Assembly: GCA_948567375.1 (NCBI GenBank)
Contig: OX419757.1
Coordinates: 4,092,001 to 4,156,000 of the forward strand
Reading direction: 5' to 3'
Length of the DNA: 64,000 nucleotides
DNA from: Lunularia cruciata
Taxonomy: Eukaryota; Streptophyta; Marchantiopsida; Lunulariales; Lunulariaceae
Shown: piece after piece, positions 35,011-47,739 of the stretch
Layout of the letters: every line of letters starts with the position of its first letter
Numbering within the stretch: the first letter of the stretch is position 1
Notes under the pieces: generated by a model
Databases searched by the model: none
What the model was told of the DNA's origin: nothing
What the model saw: the letters and a program-made list of their open reading frames with translations, nothing else
Position numbers and translations under genes: made by a program

Positions 35011-36045
35011 TGATAAACTATTGTGAGTGAGTTTGTGCTCGTATCGAATGTTCTTGTGCTTCAAATTGTCATGCACAACAATCGATTCTCACGTAGGACT
35101 GACGCAACCTCTCAAGGTTCAAAGCGCTCGGTTATTCTTTTGCGTAACTTTGGAATAGTTAATGTGAAACCGGTTGAAAGGAAAGCACGAATCGAAATCG
35201 AGGTTGAGTTGCCCTTGAAGGATTAGATACTATCAAGGTGAGGACCAAAACGTTTCGATTGCTTGCAATTTCTTCTTTTGCACACGAGGACGGCGCCAAT
35301 GGTAGAAAGAGTGTACACTTCTCGTCAGTGAGTCGTCACTGTGCAGGCACTTCAGACAAAGACTTAACAGTACCCGTATTTTGCACTTCAAACGTATTCC
35401 AAAGTTAACAAAAATATTTAATAATGCTCCTTGCAGACTTGCTTGACACGTATCCATTTCACTGTATGTATTTATAGATGTACACAAGAGTACTTATTCT
35501 CATTTCAGAAAAGACGTCACGGTTCTTTGGTAATAGATAAAAGATATATTATAATGTGAATGAAACATATTCTGAATCATAAAATGGCCATAGTGAAAAA
35601 GTAATTTCACAACCTAGTTAAAAATTATATCTTAATTAATATAATACAAAAAATAATTATTAAAATTTGAATTTTATTTCAAAATCACAAGATATTCAAT
35701 CCAAATCCTTGATTTGAACCAACTCAATTGATCTCAATTTGATTGGACTCAATTCACTTACCCTTACCTACGTTTAAGTGAAAGCAGGGGGGCCGAATGG
35801 AATACAAAAAAGAGAGTACAATAGCACATAAAGTGCAGAAGGAGCATATGAGCCGGAGGTCCAAGCCAAAAGAGCCCAAAAGCCAAGGAGAACTAATAGC
35901 AAAAGCCTAACACGGAAAAAAAAAACCACCATAACCTTCACTAAAAAGACCAAAGTAACACACCAAGAATCTACTCTTGAATTGTATGATATAGGTCTTC
36001 CAAAGATATGTATGGTAGACGAGGAGGGAGGGGCCTAGACGTGTC

Positions 36046-36165
36046 AGGAGCTCCTCTTGCCATTGCCTGTTGGTGAAGACCCAATGCATGAGCACATTGT
36101 AAGCTAGGAGCTCCTCTTGCCATTGCCCATTGGTGAAGACCCAATGCATGAGCACATTATAAGCT
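36046..36165 (-). repeat. Two tandem copies of a 60-bp unit
   Basis: Units AGGAGCTCCTCTTGCCATTG... start at 36046 and 36106 and differ at only a few bases. The minus-strand frame 35907-36155 stays open across both, giving a repeated 20-residue block (MHWVFTN.QWQEELL). The frame has no other recognisable feature. Confidence 0.85.
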
Positions 36166-36199
36166 ACCTACTGCCGATAGTAATAGGTGAGTGTGGCTG

Positions 36200-37190
36200 A
36201 AAAGATAGCTAGTGCTCCTCTCCCTTGTAGGGAACCTTGTGTTGCATCACGTAAGAGACCGTCAAAATGGTGGAGATGTCAAAGATCTCCACCGCCAATG
36301 GGACAAAGGTATCAGAGGCGTGTCATACAACACAATGGTCTTCCTTCCTTCTAGTGTCAATGGTTGTAGTAGCTCCCGCTTCTGAACCTGCTCTAACCAA
36401 GGGACTCTAATTGGAGTGGCTTTGTAACCACTACATCATTAAAGGTATGTTGATTGTCCATGAATGTGATATGTTTGCCTTACTCTCCAAGGAAGAGGTC
36501 TTGATAGGTCCAACTAATGCTCAACTTGAACTTGGGAATGAGTAGATTGTAAGATTTGAGCTATTGTGTCCCAGAAGGCATCATAAAGTCCAGTATGCTC
36601 TCCTCCTACATCACAATGCAAATGTGGGTGCCTTGTGTGTCAAATGTAGCCCTGCAAGCGCATTGGTTTGATAGGCATAGAAGAGGTGGATATGTTAATC
36701 CTAGCCATAGGGAGATAAGGAAGATAAAAAAAGAGTGTAAAAGCTAGAGACATATAGTGTGTGCAACTAAATGTAGGAAAATGTTCCCAATGGCTGTGGG
36801 GTGAACATTAGAAGTATCCTTTGATAGAGCAAGGAGATGAGATGCCACAAACAAACAAGCTGCACTTGGGGGCACTAGAGTCAAGGCAATGTGTTGGGAA
36901 CAAGCAAAGAGAAGGAGGAAACTAAAATCTGGTGTGTCAATGGAAAAAATCAAGTAAATACTCAAAAACCAAACCCAAAGGCCCCCTTACCAAGAAACAT
37001 GGAGAATGAAGTAGAGCATGAGCAAAGATGGACTTTGTAAGTTGAAGCTCCTCATATGGATAGAAATCTTGGACAAATGAATGGAAGTCATATGTTTTTG
37101 GTGGATGGAGATCCTATAGGGCCAATAATATAGTAGTGGAGAAGGTGTTGGCCTAGAGGGTGATAGTGTTAGGTTGCTTGACAATACTTC
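36200..37190 (-). pseudogene. Reverse-transcriptase element relic (minus copy)
   Basis: On the minus strand the frame near 36965-36744 reads SKDTSNVHPTAIGNIFLHLVAHTIC, which fits the RPIAIGEV-type block of a plant reverse transcriptase family and aligns with HAKETLSVYPIAIGDVFVHL in the plus copy at about 45109. Further down (about 36330-36260) FVPLAVEIFDIS fits the C-terminal FVPLALETFG-like block of the same proteins. Most of the palm between them is missing and stops abound. I judge it a dead copy of a non-LTR-type or unclassified RT element; class assignment is uncertain. Confidence 0.5.
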
Positions 37191-38269
37191 TCCACTTGAC
37201 CTAACATTAAGGAACCAAAGACTTGTAGTGTGAGACCTATGGCTCCATGGTTATGGCTCTCAACTGAGCAACATGAGGTGAGATGCTAAATTGCATTATG
37301 AGCAAATACTCTGAATGATTTAGATTTTGTAGGAATGTGAGGAAGTAGTAGGAGCAAGGAAAGTCAGTTGGTGCATGGAGCAATCTTCACACCTCAAGTG
37401 TCAAAACTCTTGGGAAGTGGAGGAAATAAGAGACTATGGATATCACAATAAGCACTCATAGGAAGCATGAGACAATAGATTTTGTTGTAGTTAGAGCTCA
37501 ATCAAGTGCTCAAGTGCATTAAAGACTATGATTAAGTGTTCACATGTTTTGAGTCAAAGGTGACAATGAGCAAACTGCGTGACCCAAGGGTGGCAAGTCA
37601 TAGAGAGCTAACAAAATGAGGGATGAGGTATCATTTGACCTTCATACAAGTGTGGGCATTTGCTAGTAGCAAGGGAACTTGCCAAGATGGTGGAACATAC
37701 ATTAGCTATGGGTGCATCCATATTGGAGTGTTTTGTAGGCATGGCCTAATTTTTGTAACTAGTGCTTATGCATACAAGATTGGTATCTTAAGCATGGAAA
37801 GCTTAAATGTATGAAAACTTAAATGTGCTTACCTTTAGGATCTAACAAAGTTGGAAGCGGAACCCAAGACAATTCACTAGATCATCCATGAGGAATTTGG
37901 GATTTCAGCACAATAGTAGAGATTTCTGGAGCAATTTGGGATTGTTGCAAGGCATCAAGGATTTCTATGCAAAGATAGGATTTTTTGCCCATCTCTTTGG
38001 GAGGTCTCATTCACTTTTTCCTAAGTGCTTAGCAACATCTTAGGACAATGACTACACCTTGTGACCTTTGGCACTTTGGTGACAAATTTTTGGACTTCTT
38101 GTAGATTGTGGTGTATTTTGAGGGTGCAACAAAGCCAAGCATCACACATGGAGCCCAATGGGGATATGGAACCCACTTTTGCAGTCTTCATTGGCATGGC
38201 AATTGGAGTTGGGTGGTGCATATTATTGCTAAAAGCAAGCAGACTTGACTATTGAGAGGCATGTCATGG
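37191..38269. other. Non-coding stretch between RT-related relics
   Basis: Possibly further decayed element DNA. No frame or motif is readable with confidence. Confidence 0.35.
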
Positions 38270-38940
38270 CATAGGTATCATGATGGGTTTCAAATAAACC
38301 TCTCTCTCTCTCTCTCTCTTTCCCTAACTGCCATTTTTATGTCTATTTTGCTTTCTTTGACTCCTTTTCCCTTTTAGTCTATGTCTTTCATGCTTCCAAC
38401 TTATGTCTACTCTACCATTTATAGGCCATTTGTTCTTCCCCATACTCTTGTGCAAAGGCATTGTGTCATTGTAGAGACTCCCTTTAGTTTCTTTTTTGGG
38501 GTTTGTTAGTGAAGTATTCTTCATTTCTTTCCTTTTCTATTGGGCCTTGGAGGTAGACCTCTCACTTCAAGTCACTCCTTGATTTTGTTATATTTTCTTC
38601 TTCATCTCATGTAGTTAGGAGGTATTCATAGTATGGTTTTTTATGCCTCTAATTTGGACTTTGGCATAGGCAACTAGAGTGGACTACCACAGGCGATGCT
38701 CCTCATTTAGCACCTCATACCTATATATGCACTTAGGGAATAGATCCCAATGCTGACACTTTTAGCACACTCCTATAATGGCTGAGGTTAAACAAGATGA
38801 ATTCACTTCTATACCCTCTACATGCTCTCCACCTCTTCCACCGCCAGGGGAGGACCCTCCCTTGGCTGATTCTCTTATGGAGGATCTCATACCTATGGAC
38901 ATATCTCTTCCTCACCTCCACAGCACAACCCTTCTTCCTT
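38270..38940 (+). repeat. Copy of the leader of the RT element
   Basis: Loosely matches 43680-44060: a pyrimidine-rich stretch with (TC)n at 38301-38319, then CTCATTT.GCACC/GTACCCTAT, then a Pro/Leu-rich stretch ending with GA..CTCTTATGGA. It lies head-to-head with the minus RT relic, so it is a different truncated copy. Confidence 0.4.
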
Positions 38941-40469
38941 GATGATTGTTAAATACTCACTTAATTAATGAATAATAAAAGAGCTACCTTTTATTGATAG
39001 AGCTATAAAATTTTATTATCAAGCACTTGATGTTGAACTATGGAGTTGTTGCAATTTCTAAGTTCTCCATAAGGAAGTAACAATCAAAGTTTAGTTCTCC
39101 AAAACTCATGAGCGGTAAGTATTGTTTTGTGCATAGAAACCTTCCATAATATCTGATAGATCATTCTCCAAAATCTTGTTGCTTGATACTCAAATATTCA
39201 TTAGATGAATAATGGAAGTGCATCTTAGTTAGCTAACATGGAATTGTGATTAGGAATTAACTCAATGCGCTATTAATATTGAATTGATGAACAACATAAG
39301 AGCTTCTTTACTATTTCACATGCAGCTTGGGTTCCAAGAACTTGTTGAAGGTGCTACTATAGTTTGTTAAAATACCCCATGATTCAAAATATATATTGTA
39401 GATTAAGATGGAGCACATACTTCTACATCTTTTCTCATAGCTTTTGAAAGTTGTATTAAGTGTTTTAGCTTCTTGACTATAAGAACCTATCATAGAAAAG
39501 ATAAGGATGGAAGTAAATGTAACCAAGGGATTATTTTTTATCCTTGTTAATTAAACTTCTTATTCCAAAGACCTCTAAATAATTTAAGAACTATTTGGAC
39601 TTGGCCAATCTTAAGGTCAACTAGTTGTATTGGATTTTCAATATATGAATGCTAACATATATCAACAAGTGAGCTATGGTCCAGAGACTGAAGTTATAAG
39701 AATGTTTTTAATTAGAATTGGATAAAGTATGCAATTCATACATAAGCAATAATATCTAATTTGTCTTCAATTGAGTTTAACAATTTATTTACTTCAATTC
39801 AACATAGTTTTGAATTTTAATTTGATCAAAATGACATAAATTACAACATCTAGTGAAATTAGAGAATTTTGAGATTTGCCTCAAAAATCAAACTTGAGAG
39901 GATTGAGATGGAGAATACACAAAGATCAATATTTTTGGATTATCAAAGATTGGAGTTGAGATTGTGAAACTAATAAATTAGGGTTTAGATTGCAACAAGG
40001 ATTATAGTCAAATTTTGGGTAGGACCACCACAATTTGGAGCACAAGATAGATTATTTGAAATTAGACTTTTTCTTTTCTTGCAAGAATGCTTTCTATTGG
40101 CCACACATGTTCCATTATCTCACCTTTTTTCTTTGGATTTTCATTTTTATTTTGCTCTATCTTATTTCTTTTAGATTTTGTCCTTTATTTATTGATGCTC
40201 CACTTCTTACTTAATTTATGTACATTATCTTTTGTTTATTCTTTGCTAAGTATTATTCTTTCTTTCTATTTTTCTATTATTTTGTAGAAACTTGTGGCAG
40301 TATTTATTTTCTATGATATTCTCTTTCTATTATTTAACATGTGGACCTTAAAATACTACCATAAGCAATCCTTCTCATTTAGCATCTCTCACTTAATTAT
40401 CAATTAGTTGTCCAACTTTATTGATTTCTTTAGTCTTATTCTATAGTTGCTCAAGTTCACTTTAGATAG
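38941..40469. other. AT-rich intergenic DNA
   Basis: Nothing recognisable. The pyrimidine-rich frame 40087-40287 is low-complexity. Confidence 0.5.
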
Positions 40470-41520
40470 AGCCCCCTCTAATACTCATATACCTTGTATT
40501 TACTATTTGAGTACTTAATACTTCTTGATATCTCATGGGATTTTATACTTCTTGATATTTCTATAGTTTATCTACTAGCATGGGTTCTCCTTCAAACAAC
40601 TCTCTACCTCTTTATAATCATATTTTCCGACCACACCTATGTCATAGTGCATTAGTATATATCACCTTATTAGTGTCTGATTCAATCTTACCCAAATTAT
40701 CATTGAGTGGGAATTAAAATAAGCATAACATCAAAGTGCAATCTAAATGCATACATATGGAAGTAGATCCTTCATCTTCTTCTTATTTGCAGATCCTTTA
40801 ATCATTCCATGATTTTATATTGAGGTCTTATTAGACTCTTACTCATAGTTGCTCTTGACCCTATTTAAGTTCTTTCCTAGCTCACCTAAGTACTTGTACA
40901 CCAAGATCTATATGCCTTTGTACTTTGTACTGCTATAAGCTATTCTTTTGGTGAACATGAGAGTAATTTTTTATTTAACTTTCTATCATTCTTCTTATAG
41001 TAGACCATACTAGAACTTATCCATAGAGGCATATTAGTATATCAAGAGACCACCTCTAAAAATTTATAAGTAAGATTAGTTATCCTCACAAGATAAGTAT
41101 GTTATATGGTCCAAATTTCTACCACTAGGCTTATTAAAGCTGAATAGTCCTTTGCACTACCTCATTGCATCTATTGCTCCTTGATTGTAGGAAGGGAAGA
41201 GAGTATAGAATGCATTTTAGGCATTCTTACCTTCCAAACCACACTCATTTCCACTTATTTTCATGATAGAGTTTCCATCCTCTTACCATTCACAATCTCC
41301 TTTCTTTTCTTTATGAATTTAACCTAATTAAGAAGATAAAGCTTATGGAGTCTCCTTTTACTCAAGTATTATTCAATTCTCCATGTTTCTATATGCATGT
41401 GCCTCAATTTGGTCTTGAAACACTTATGTATTTTCTCTCACCAAATGTTCAAGATTGAAGTTCTCTTCTTTTTTATCTTTTATTAGCATATTGCTTTTGA
41501 TATAGTGAATATTTTTTGTA
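40470..41520 (+). repeat. Dispersed repeat Y, copy 1
   Basis: Aligns over about 1 kb with 56490-57564: ATACCTTGTATTTACTATTTGAGTA, AGTGCATTAGTATATATCACC, CTACCTCATTGCATCTATTGC, TTTATGAATTTAACCTAATT and more, in the same order. No coding capacity is evident, and the copies are heavily diverged. The nature of the repeat (element or host segment) is unknown. Confidence 0.75.
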
Positions 41521-41959
41521 ACAAAGACAACTCTAAGATCATGGTATTACAAAACTTAGACTTGAGTTTGATCAACAAATGACTCATATATACATTTGAG
41601 GTTCTTAATCTCAAAAATTAACTCATCATCACTCTAATTGGTGATGTTTTACAATTTTTAATAAATATAAAAGACCTTAATTCCTTCTCTTTGATCCAAG
41701 CCTTGCGTGCATGCATGATGACTCAAAGACAATATATAGCATACAACATCTATCCTCAAAATTGAACTAATTAAAAGGAGCACAACACAAAAAGGATCAT
41801 TCTTTTCAGATCTTTAAGGAGATGACTATGGTATAGATAGACTTTACCAACCCATTTTTTCTGCACTTTGAATTGGATGACTCAAAGTTGGCAAAAAGAC
41901 TTAACCAACCTCCTTGAAGCCTTGATTTTGCACATCAATTTTATATTGCAATGTATTCC

Positions 41960-42775
41960 ATGTAAGCACAATTTCATGAAAATCTAGAAACCTGGAAATA
42001 GTATGAATCAGCCTCTTTATTGGAGCCCTAGATATATGAGCAATGGTATGTAGTAGCAATTTTAGAGAAAGTTGAATCCACACCCATGGAGGATAGACAC
42101 CTTTGGTATGGAAGAGATTGATATAGCAGCAAGGTAACTAACTAAGGGGTTTCACTTTTGGAATTTATGAGAGAGGAGTAATTCTTGTAAGCCTCTCATA
42201 AATAATTTGATGGGTCACATAAATAATTTACTTTATTCACAATAGAGCAAAACATCAAGCCAAAAACATTTAAGGTTTAGATTAAATTAAGGTTGGGTGC
42301 AAATTTGGAGTGAATGTTGGAGGTTTATGGTCTATTGGACCTCACATACACCATACAAGTTAACAAGCCACAAAACTCATGACTCATTAACCTTTAGAGG
42401 GTTATGGGAGGTGATCCATAAAAAAGATTATCCCCTCACACCCTATAACAATCTATGAGACATCTTATAAATCTCTTGTAACAAACTTTATTAGATGTGG
42501 AAATGGCCTAACTAGAACTCCCTATGTACCTACCATAAAAAAGAAAGTAATGAAAAATTCCATTGAAGGCATAGATTAATATATGTTGTTACATATTTCC
42601 ATGAGTTACATGAAGTAAAAAAGTGAAGAGGAATTGGAAATTAATGGTGTATATATGCACACAAGGAAGATGCCAAAGTAGATGGATTGATCAAATGCCA
42701 AAGTAGATAGATTGATCAAATTTTCAATATATTGAATGCTCAATAGGAGTAGTTGAGTTTTGAACAGTCTCTTCT
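41960..42775. pseudogene. Decayed duplicate of the PGG downstream flank
   Basis: Same-orientation copy of 27905-28480: CATGAAAATCTAGAAACCTGG, AGTATGAATCAGCCTCT, AGATATATGAGCAA, CATGAGTTACATGAAG, AAATTTTCAATATA and AGGAGTAGTTGAGTTT all align. CpG sites of the source read TG or CA here (for example TACACGAAG to TACATGAAG). About 420 bp of unrelated DNA (42147-42565) interrupts it. A 25-bp piece (AAATGCCAAAGTAGAT...) is tandemly doubled at 42665-42720. It pairs with the block at 55823-56489. Confidence 0.8.
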
Positions 42776-43849
42776 TTACTTCCAAGGCTTTGGCTTGGTA
42801 GATAGGGAAAGAATTTCTATTGAGTAGGTCTCATTGGATCCACCTTACTTTGAGTTTGATTGGTTTCAAATGAGTTGGCTTAGGCATGGGAATTCAAGCA
42901 AACTGTATTATTAGGAAAAATGTGTAGTAGAAGCATGAGAAGAATTGCATGGGAGCACAATAAAAGGTCCACTTTTCTGCTTGAGTAGGTTTGTGTACAA
43001 TTTGGTAGTGTGAGAAAGGCTAGAGTGAATGGGAGATGAGACAAAGTGATTAGTGAGAGATGCTTTGGAATCTTTAGGTACGTCAAACATTAGATCAAAT
43101 CTAATCTGGGTTGGACCAAGTATAGTTCCAAGTAGTGTCAAATTAATAATCTAGATTGGATAGGAATCCTCTTCAACAAATTGCAACAAGTGTTGTTGTA
43201 TAGACTGGGGCCTTAAGCATGGAAAATATGGGCTCAGATGTCTTGGCCCAAATAAGATGGAAGAGGAAAATTTGGGACAATCTATAGCTAACAAAGTCTA
43301 CACATGCACATAATTGGAGTTATCAAGGATGATTAGTAATAATCAAGTGCAATTAAAAGGAATCTTGTGAAATTAAGAACCAAAGGTAGAGACAAACAAG
43401 GAGAAGAATCAAAAGCCCAACAACAAAGACACCAATGCAACAAAGTAGGGTAGCAATTTTGGAACCCCATTTGGTTCAATATATGAGAGGTATATGTGGT
43501 AAAATCAGGAATTTTCACATACATAGTTCTTGTACTAATGGAGCTTCTTATACTAAAGGGTTGAGTACTTTTGGCATGGATGGGCAATTGGACATGCTTG
43601 AGGACTGGATGTTGATGAAGAAGGAGATCTTTTGGAGGTCATAGCTAGGTCTTCTCACCTCCCTTGTACACTCTCTCTTCTATGTTTTTTTTTGTCCTCT
43701 TTTTTTAATCTCTTATTTGTTTTGACATAGAGTCTTTATCTTTTATGTCTCACCCTTTTGGGATGGCATTTCTTTTGTCCTCTTTAGTCTTTACATACTT
43801 TCAATAGCATCTCTTCTCATGCATCTCTTATGCTCCTTGGCACAAGGTC
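42776..43849. other. Intergenic DNA
   Basis: No recognised gene or element; small frames only. From about 43680 a pyrimidine-rich stretch leads into the RT element relic. Confidence 0.45.
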
Positions 43850-46330
43850 ATAAAGAAACTACCTCAAGTGTCACTCCTCATTTGGTACCCTATACCCCAT
43901 ATGTGTGACCCAAGGCTCAACCATTACCTCATCTATTTCAACATAAACCTATAATTGTTGAGGTCTATCCAAATGGATTTCCTTTGATCCTTAGATCATA
44001 TACTTCTCCTCTACCCTTGATGGGCCCTATAGGAGATGACTCCCTTATGGAAGAGGGTGCTCCAATACTTGATCCCACTATCCTTCTCCCAAGGACCTTC
44101 CACATCCTTCACACCCTTCTCCCACCATTGTTGCCCCACAAGATCATTCTCCTACACCATCATCACATCCATACATCCCACCCCATCAATGTCCTACATA
44201 GTCTTGTCCAGATTGTTCATGGGTAAGGATTGGACTTGCATAACATAGAGAGAGATCTCATTGCTTGTGTATGTAGGATAAGGCTATTACTAGTCCTACT
44301 CCTTTAGACCCATTTGTATGCCAATAGTCGCTCTATAGGCTCTTGGTTGTACTTGTATTCTTGTACACTCTTTGAAACCTTTCTAGGTATTCTTACAAGG
44401 TTTGCTCGGACCATAGGATTCCCCATGCCATTGTATCCTCTCATTGGCTCTCCACTCTCTCTCCTATTTTGTGCTATTTTAGCCAATGATCACAATAGAG
44501 ATGTCTCAACCTAGACATTACTAGCCTTCTTCCCACAATGGATATTATCTTTCTAGCCCATAGATGTGCTTCATGACATTGCAAGATTGCCTCTAGGATT
44601 CATAAGTTTTTGAGAGGAGATTGGGCAGCCTTCCAAGAGGAGTACACCATTAGGTCCCAAGTTTTGCTAAGTGGATTGTCAATTCTCCATAGCCCCATGC
44701 CCTACTACTAGAACATTATCATCTTTGTCTCTCCTTGATATTAGGTTAGGTAGGTGAGTATAAATGGGCAGCTCAAGCGCTCTTGCACTCTCAACCATCA
44801 CTCTCTTTTGACATTCTATCTGCTTTACAAACCTTACATCCATATACCATTGAGGACTTCCCTTTGTTCTTCCATAATTATTGGCCAAGTAAGGAGTTAT
44901 AGCTTACTAAGTCCTACTTTGCCCATGCATTACTCCACTCTCCATGTTTCAATCATCTAGGCTAGTTTTTGAGCTCTTATGGGATTGCCCCTCCCCAAAT
45001 GCTCTAGACTTGGATTTTTCTCTTTTCTTTGCTTTTTGTCAATGCATTGCCTCAAGCCATGTGCTCCTTAGAGCAGCTCATCTTTTTGGTGCTTCTTGTT
45101 TCCTAACACATGCAAAGGAGACATTAAGTGTGTACCCCATTGCCATTGGAGATGTTTTTGTGCATTTAGTTTCTCATACTCTTTGCTTACAATTGCATTG
45201 GTTTTTTTTTGTCCTTGTTGTCTCTCCATCTATTTTTAGTGGCTACTCTAAAATGTTGTGAGATAATGATTGCAAGCATTGAAGCATCCTTGGACATTCA
45301 TCAAGATCGGGTGGTGCTCCAAGCTGATATTTCCAGTGCCTTCAATGCCAACTCTTGTCAAACATTATTTTGTGCTCTTTACTCAATTGGAGATCAAATC
45401 CCCTCCTTGATCCAATTTTTTTGTACTTTTTATGGTTTAGAGCCACCTTTATTGTAGATCCACCATATTGTTACCAAAGGATTCAAAATTGACATAATAG
45501 AGTGCATATGGAAAGGGGAGCCTCTCTTTGCCATAACACATTACATAGCTTTATCACAAGCGACAACTGATTTTCCATCCTATCTTTTCACTTCCTTCTT
45601 GAACAACATTCATATTATGGGCCATTTGGAGAATGTAGTTTGAGCGGTATCTACTTTCACACTCTGCTTGGAGGCTTTGGGTTTACATGTTTAGACTTGT
45701 AATTGCAAGGTCTGGAGCCCACACACAATCCTCACTCCCACTAACTTTCACCAAGATCCCAATTCCCCATAGGTGGTTTGAGATTTTTAGGCTCTCCTTT
45801 GAGATAGGAGGGATTTTGTAGTGCTTTCATTTTAGACACCCTAGTCCAAGCTATAGTCCATGTTCATCTCCTACCTTGGTTGGGGAATACCCAAGTGGTT
45901 TATTCTACTCTTGCATAGTCTGGGGCCACATATTTAGCATAGAATTTCCCTCTTATAGAGACATATTTAGCACAAACTTTCCCTCCTACAAAACACCAAC
46001 AACATATATTGGAGCATGGGCCCTAGTGGTCCCGTGTTTAGTAGATAAGTTCTTACATGACAAGCATCCTTTTTTTTGTTTGGACTCATCATGACAATAG
46101 GTTATGGTACGTATGCCTTCCAATCATATCTTTGGTTAGCTTGGGATTTATTGCAAACACACACATCACTCCTTGAGTTTATTGACTTTATATCCTTAGA
46201 CTCTAAGAAGATTCAAGTGGATTTTAATGAGCATATGCACACTCACAAACTTACTAGCATCCTCAATGATGCACTAATAAAGTGTGTTCTAGGCAAGAAT
46301 CTGACCTTCAACCTAACAATAATGTAGGTT
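43850..46330 (+). pseudogene. Reverse-transcriptase element relic (plus copy)
   Basis: Landmarks in order: a Pro/Leu-rich leader (about 43980-44230); an FLRGDWAAFQEEY-like stretch near 44610; HAKETLSVYPIAIGDVFVHL at about 45109; VVLQADISSAFNANS (first catalytic Asp) at about 45312; FCTFYGLEPPLL; a PLFAITHYIALSQ-like stretch near 45520; then FTSFLNNIHIMGHLENVV at about 45587-45640. In this RT family the last block is normally a SLADDTHIVGP-like motif, so the catalytic Asp pair is Asn-Asn here. RLIVVWNPH-like and FIDLISLDSKKIQ stretches follow. Stops and shifts are frequent. It ends where copia-2 sequence begins (about 46400). The class is uncertain: no LTR or endonuclease is seen. Confidence 0.6.
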
Positions 46331-46429
46331 CTAATGCTTGCACTTTAGATTGCCCTAAGGATGAGACAATTGCAATGGTAGATGAAAGAAGTAGTGTTGA
46401 TGGATCTATGGTGGACTAGTAGCCTTGAT

Positions 46430-47739
46430 GCTCAAGTAGAGTCAACCATCTGATTCAAAGGTTCATGAATGAGGGTTTCCTTGCCTCTCATCATACATAT
46501 ATGGTCAACATGCTCCAAGAACAAGAGCCAAATACTATTCAAGAAGCATTGTGGGATGAGCAATGAGAGGCAGTCATTAATGAGAAGATTTCTACCCTAA
46601 GCCAACAATGAACATTTCCTTCTTACCACCCAGTAAGAAGGAAATTGGCTATAGAGAGGTGTACAAGATCAAGCATAACTAGGATGGTTTTATGAGCAAG
46701 TACAAGGCTAGGTTGGTAGTCAAGGGTGGTTATAATAAGAGCATGGAATTGATTATAATGAGACATTTAGTCTTGTTGCTAAGATGACTACTATTTGAAA
46801 AATAATTGTAGTAGCAATTAGTAAGCATTGAAAGTTGCATTAGATGGATGTGAAGAATGCCTTTTTGAATAGAGATATTCAAGAAGAGGTGCATATGGTG
46901 CAACCACTTGGGTATGAAGATCAAAGTTCTTCAGCTCAAGTGTGTAGGTTGCAGAAGGCTTTATATGGACTCAAGCAAGCTCCTAGAGCCTAGTATGGTA
47001 AGATCATTGGTGTTTTGCAAGAGTTTGGGTTTAGAGTGTGTGATTAAGACTCCTCACTCTATGTGTTGAGTACAACAAGTTTTTATATTGTCATTATGAT
47101 CTATGTAGATGATTTAATCATGAGTGGGAATTCTGAAAAGTAGATTCAACAAATTAAGCATAGACTGTAGGGCTAAGTTTGGGATGAAGGACTTGGGGAG
47201 TTAAGATGTTTCCTTGCAATTCAGTTCATTAAGGATGGTGAAGATATGTGGCTATTGTGGTGACAATAGGCTATTAGCATGGTTGCCAAGTATGGTATGA
47301 TGGCTTGCAAGTAGATCTCCACACCCTTAGAATATAATTTGAAGTTGAGTCCTATTGAGAAGGAGCTGCTTGAAGATCCTATTATGTATAGATAGATGGT
47401 GGAGAATTTCAACAATCTCACTATCCCTAGACTAGACTTAAGCTACATTGTGGAACTTGTAAGTTAGTTCATGCAAACTCTTTGGAAGCCACATCTTGAT
47501 GCAGTTTGGAGGATTATGTGATACATGAAGTTCACTTTAGAGTTTGGCCTTCATTACATAGCCATAAAGAGTGTGCAATTGTGTGGATTTATAGATGCAG
47601 ATTAAGCAAGAAGTACTTTAGAAAGGTGTTCCACATCTGGCTATGCTTTCAATTTAGAGAGTGTAGCTATTAGTTGGTCCTCAAAGAAGCAAGCTCCTGT
47701 ATCCTTTTTTTTCTTGCAAGGCAAAGTATAGAGGTGCGG
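46430..47739 (+). pseudogene. copia-2 RT-RNase H relic, 5' half
   Basis: Readable across frames: [56 protein letters not shown] (RT palm), [28 protein letters not shown], then MIYVDDLIMSGNS with the intact catalytic YVDD, FGMKDLGELRCFL, and RNase H ending SWSSKKQAPVS...AKYRGA. Several TAG or TAA stops and at least one shift inactivate it. The RNase H block stops at AKYRGA, where gypsy B inserted. Confidence 0.88.

Larger units (their letters stand above)
30600..36045. other. Long stretch without supported genes
   Basis: GC content is higher at 30600-31200, then falls. Small frames (31367-31609, 33090-33296, 35023-35226) have no recognisable domain. The stretch holds a 75-bp tandem duplication (32380-32530) and a perfect palindrome (34981-35010), listed separately. 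The run TTTATATATATATAG near 32310 is low-complexity. Confidence 0.5.
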
